Shown in pieces: positions 15,389-17,755 of a DNA stretch of 17,755 nt. The notes under the pieces are model-generated. The model did not search any database, was not told the DNA's origin, and worked only from the letters and a program-made list of their open reading frames with translations. Each line of letters opens with the position of its first letter. Positions within the stretch are counted from its first letter, which is position 1. Origin of the DNA: DATIYF01 sp035517775 (GTDB lineage Bacteria > Acidobacteriota > Terriglobia > Terriglobales > Acidobacteriaceae); assembly GCA_035517775.1 (NCBI GenBank), contig DATIYF010000104.1:1-17755 (forward strand). The letters are read 5' to 3'. The translations under genes were made by a program, and so were the position numbers.

Positions 15389-16671
15389 GGCGCCTGAATC
15401 GCCTCGCTGGGCAGGGCCTGCAAGACTCCGCCTAAATGGGGTGTCGTGGCAAAGCTCAACGCCAGAATGCCAATCGCCGCCAGCAGCATGTTCAGGTCGA
15501 AGGCCCAGTTATAGCTGCCGAATTTATCGAAGATCAGTCCGCCGGCGTATCCCGCGGGCGCGCAAGCGATCCCGGTCAGCAGCATCATCATTCCGTTGAG
15601 CTTGGGAAAGACCGCAGGGCCATAATAGTTCGCGGTGATGGTATTCAGGCAGACGAAGGTCCAGCCAAACGAAATGCCGTAGAGGGCGGCGGAACTGAAG
15701 GCAACCGGCAAAGGATCGAGCGGCACTTCCATGGCCAGCACTGAGCCGGCAAAGTAGCAGCACAGGCCGATCATGAAAGCGAAGCGCGCCGTCATTTTAT
15801 CCATCAGCCAGCCGCCGATCAGCCGCCCAACGATTCCGCCCAAAGTGAGCAGGCCCAGCGCCCACGCCGCCGTGGCGGCGCCGATGTGAAAGCTGCGCAG
15901 GTGCAGGATGCAATGGGCGACAAAGAAAAAATAAGGAAACTCGCAGGCCACCCCGCCAACGAAAATCATCCAGTAGGCGCGGGTGCGGTAGGCTTCGCCC
16001 GCAGTCCAGGATTTTTCCGCTGTAGCCGCCATTTGCGCCCTGCTCGCCTCTTGGGGAGCCCCATCCACGACCTGCCCCATATCTTCCGGCCGCTCGCGCA
16101 CAAAAAGAAACCCAATGATGCCTGAGAGCACGGCGATTCCGGCCACCAATTCCCACGCCTGCCGCCAGTTGCCGCCGTTGGCGGTAAGAATCTTATTCAG
16201 CAGCGGCGCGCCCACGAAACCCGCAAAACCTGAGGCGCTCAAAGGGATGGCCATGGCCCGCCCGCGGTAGCGCTTGAACCAGCGCGCCACCAGCGTAGTG
16301 GCCGGAATGATGGTGCTGAAGCAGGTGCCGGTGGCCATCACCACCCCGTAGGCAACCAGATAGTGCCACGGCCTGGAGGCCAGGAAGGCCATCCAGATGG
16401 TTCCACAAAAAACCAGGCCCGAGCCGGCCACGATGGTTGCTTTGGCGCCCCATTTCACGATTGAGGCCGCCACCGCCACCGAGGCCACCCCTACCAGCAG
16501 GTTGAACAGGGTGAAACCCAGCCCGTAGGTGCTGCGCGCCATGGGAATCTGCTTCAGCATGTAGGTATTGATCACCGTCCCGCCGAAGTAGGGAAATCCC
16601 ATGTTCAGGAAGTCGAGTGCGAAAAGCGCCGCCACCAGCTTCCAGCCGTAGAATGAAGGTCTGCTCGTCAT
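15385..16671 (-). CDS. Major facilitator superfamily transporter, oxalate/formate antiporter or monocarboxylate-type
   Basis: 428 residues from the ATG at 16671, with 12 hydrophobic segments and a hydrophilic loop at about 200-235 in the middle. The opening FYGWKLVAALFALDF (7-21) is the usual start of the OFA/MCT-like branch. WFKRYRGRAMAIPLSASGFAG (about 133-153) is the conserved mid-domain loop and helix, and the second half repeats it in GGIVGRLIGGWLMDKM. This branch carries organic acids. The open frame runs to a GTG at 16740, but the extra residues are coded by heptamer repeats and are not family-like. No clear Shine-Dalgarno precedes 16671. It is the first gene of the operon, coupled to the ThDP enzyme, so import of its 2-oxo or hydroxy acid substrate is a reasonable inference. 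Confidence 0.87.
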   Translation of the reverse strand: MTSRPSFYGWKLVAALFALDFLNMGFPYFGGTVINTYMLKQIPMARSTYGLGFTLFNLLVGVASVAVAASIVKWGAKATIVAGSGLVFCGTIWMAFLASRPWHYLVAYGVVMATGTCFSTIIPATTLVARWFKRYRGRAMAIPLSASGFAGFVGAPLLNKILTANGGNWRQAWELVAGIAVLSGIIGFLFVRERPEDMGQVVDGAPQEASRAQMAATAEKSWTAGEAYRTRAYWMIFVGGVACEFPYFFFVAHCILHLRSFHIGAATAAWALGLLTLGGIVGRLIGGWLMDKMTARFAFMIGLCCYFAGSVLAMEVPLDPLPVAFSSAALYGISFGWTFVCLNTITANYYGPAVFPKLNGMMMLLTGIACAPAGYAGGLIFDKFGSYNWAFDLNMLLAAIGILALSFATTPHLGGVLQALPSEAIQAP

Positions 16672-16682
16672 GCAAGGATGCA

Positions 16683-16781
16683 GCACTTGGCACTTAGCAT
16701 TTAGCACTTGGCCAAGCGCTACCTGCTGAGCCCTCAACACCTATCCCAGGGGCCAACTGCCAAGTGCCAAGTGCCAAATGC
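16683..16781. repeat. 31-bp imperfect inverted repeat built of heptamers
   Basis: The arms 16683-16713 and 16751-16781 are reverse complements at 26 of 31 positions, with a 37-base loop. Each arm is made of 7-base units close to AAGTGCC (or its complement TTGGCAC/TTAGCAT). CTTGGCCAAG at 16707-16716 is a perfect palindrome. It starts 12 bases upstream of the MFS gene start. Confidence 0.7.
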
Positions 16782-16785
16782 AAAG

Positions 16786-16820
16786 GCTGACTGCTGACTG
16801 CTGAATGCTGCCTGCTGACT
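16786..16820. repeat. Tandem heptamer array, five units of GCTGACT
   Basis: The units are GCTGACT, GCTGACT, GCTGAAT, GCTGCCT and GCTGACT, without spacers. The unit differs from the neighbouring AAGTGCC heptamers but has the same length, so the two arrays share a 7-base period. Confidence 0.75.
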
Positions 16821-16857
16821 CGCCACTCTTATATCAAAGCGCGACCTCATTTGCCGC

Positions 16858-16863
16858 TACAAT
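16858..16863 (+). promoter_or_regulatory. Candidate -10 box of the thioredoxin gene
   Basis: TACAAT in the context GCTACAATATC, about 80 bases before the GTG start. The -35 region is weak. It lies past the heptamer repeats and before the AAGGGAG ribosome site at 16931-16937. Confidence 0.35.
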
Positions 16864-16943
16864 ATCGAAGAGAGGAAGTAAACTGCCGCTGCCTGTGCCG
16901 CCTTCTTCGCGGCGGCCGCGGCAGTTCTTGAAGGGAGTGCTTC

Positions 16944-17519
16944 GTGAAGCGTCAAATTTTCATTCTGGCGGCTGCCGCCGTGGCTGTTGCTGTCATTCTG
17001 GTGCTGGGCGTCCGCAGAGTGCACCAGGCTCCCGCCCCCAAAGTGGTAAGCGCCTCCGGAGAGAAGATGGCGCCTGACTTTACCCTGCAATCGCTCGATG
17101 GCAAGGCCGTGCGCCTCTCCGACTTCCACGGCAAGGCGGTTCTGCTCAACTTCTGGGCTACCTGGTGCGAGCCCTGCAAGGTCGAGATGCCCTGGTTCGT
17201 GGAGCTGCAAAAACAATACGGGCCGCAGGGCTTGCAGATCGTAGGCGTCTCCATGGATACCGACGACGTGCCCGAAGGCGTAGCCAAATTCGCCAAAACC
17301 ATGGGCGTGGACTATCCCATTCTGGTGGGCAAGGAACCCGCCACCGATGCCGTGGCCAGCCTTTACGGCGGCGTGCAGTTTCTGCCCGTCAGCTTCTACA
17401 TTGACCGCCAGGGCAAGATCGTGGACAAGGTCTTCGGGCTGAAGGGCCGCGGCGAGATCGAAGACTTGATCAAGAAAACGCTGGGGCCGGGAACCGCAGT
17501 CGCGAAGTCGGGGGAGTAG
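16944..17519 (+). CDS. TlpA/ResA-like membrane-anchored thioredoxin
   Basis: 191 residues. One N-terminal hydrophobic segment (about 5-23), followed by Arg-Arg, acts as an uncleaved anchor or signal, placing the thioredoxin domain outside the cytoplasmic membrane. The domain starts at APDFTLQSLDGK (43-54). The redox motif is WCEPC with Cys75 and Cys78. The cis-proline is Pro148 (QFLPVSFYID), a departure from the more usual VPTTF-type loop. Such proteins keep cysteines reduced for cytochrome c maturation or similar periplasmic tasks. No ccm or res genes are near. The GTG start has AAGGGAG upstream. It diverges from the MFS gene over a repeat-filled gap. Confidence 0.9.
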   Translation: MKRQIFILAAAAVAVAVILVLGVRRVHQAPAPKVVSASGEKMAPDFTLQSLDGKAVRLSDFHGKAVLLNFWATWCEPCKVEMPWFVELQKQYGPQGLQIVGVSMDTDDVPEGVAKFAKTMGVDYPILVGKEPATDAVASLYGGVQFLPVSFYIDRQGKIVDKVFGLKGRGEIEDLIKKTLGPGTAVAKSGE

Positions 17520-17533
17520 GCCTGGGACTTAAA

Positions 17534-17640
17534 GACGAAGCTCACGAAGGTTCACGAAGTAACCCCCTGCAGATGCCGGTGGCCTGGAACCTGAATTCCC
17601 AGATTTCCTTCGTGGTACTTCGTGCCCTTCGTGGTTTAGG
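17534..17640. repeat. TTCGTG-rich dispersed repeat, copy 2, with inverted half
   Basis: At 17534-17560 CGAAG, CACGAAG and CACGAAG recur about every 9-10 bases; at 17604-17640 the complementary TTCGTG, CTTCGTG and TTCGTG follow. The two halves form an inverted pair with about 45 bases between them. The right half aligns with 12713-12754. The rest of 17520-17755 contains no gene that I can support. Confidence 0.6.
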
Positions 17641-17755
17641 TCTTGCCTTGGGCAGGCAGCCTTCCTGCAGGCGGGTGTGCGACCTTCGCACAGGGTCTAA
17701 TTTCGAAAGAAAATGCCCGGAGCATAGCTGAGGCCTCCCAAAACAAGCCAGCCCA

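Noticed and set aside
16672..16740. GTG at 16740 as start of the MFS transporter
   Set aside because: The added 23 residues are coded by heptamer repeats and do not look like a transporter N-terminus; the ATG at 16671 puts FYGW at the normal place.
16683..16820. Heptamer block as a CRISPR array
   Set aside because: The units are 7 bases without spacers, and there are no cas genes.

Overview
The window is about 17.8 kb of GC-rich bacterial DNA, densely packed with genes. It most resembles an Acidobacteriota genome (Terriglobia-like). The clues are a TonB-dependent receptor with an N-terminal carboxypeptidase-regulatory-like domain, many Mo-hydroxylase and aromatic/hydroxy-acid catabolic genes, and short dispersed repeats between genes. 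The phylum is inferred from style and gene content; no marker gene proves it.

Layout. (1) 2-3243, plus strand: the end of a 4-hydroxybenzoyl-CoA-reductase-like operon, with a 5'-truncated molybdopterin subunit followed by an FAD subunit carrying the four-cysteine loop for an extra [4Fe-4S] cluster. (2) 3388-7272: ribA (minus), a TonB-family protein (minus), tRNA-Ala(CGC) (plus) and a TonB-dependent receptor (minus). (3) 7516-8331: a small cupin converging on a SnoaL-like protein. (4) 8537-9721, plus: an FMN-dependent alpha-hydroxy-acid dehydrogenase. (5) 12561-9824, minus: a translationally coupled two-subunit molybdenum oxidoreductase of the isoquinoline 1-oxidoreductase type, with a Tat-exported catalytic subunit. 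(6) 16671-12767, minus: MFS transporter, benzoylformate-decarboxylase-like ThDP enzyme and HSL-type esterase; the first two overlap by 4 bases. (7) 16944-17519, plus: a TlpA/ResA-like thioredoxin, then a repeat-bearing tail without genes.

How the genes may work together (inference): an ester hydrolase, a carboxylate-type importer, a 2-hydroxy-acid dehydrogenase, a 2-oxo-acid decarboxylase and two molybdenum hydroxylases/aldehyde oxidoreductases would suit stepwise breakdown of mandelate-like or other aryl-hydroxy-acid compounds. No substrate can be read from the sequence. The ThDP enzyme has tyrosine where benzoylformate decarboxylase has a catalytic histidine, so its chemistry may differ.

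The most unusual non-genic signals are a 13-bp perfect inverted repeat lying in frame inside the first molybdenum-hydroxylase gene, a block of heptameric repeats with a 31-bp imperfect inverted repeat ahead of the MFS gene, and a dispersed TTCGTG-rich repeat in two intergenic regions. I see no CRISPR array, insertion sequence, phage gene or rRNA.
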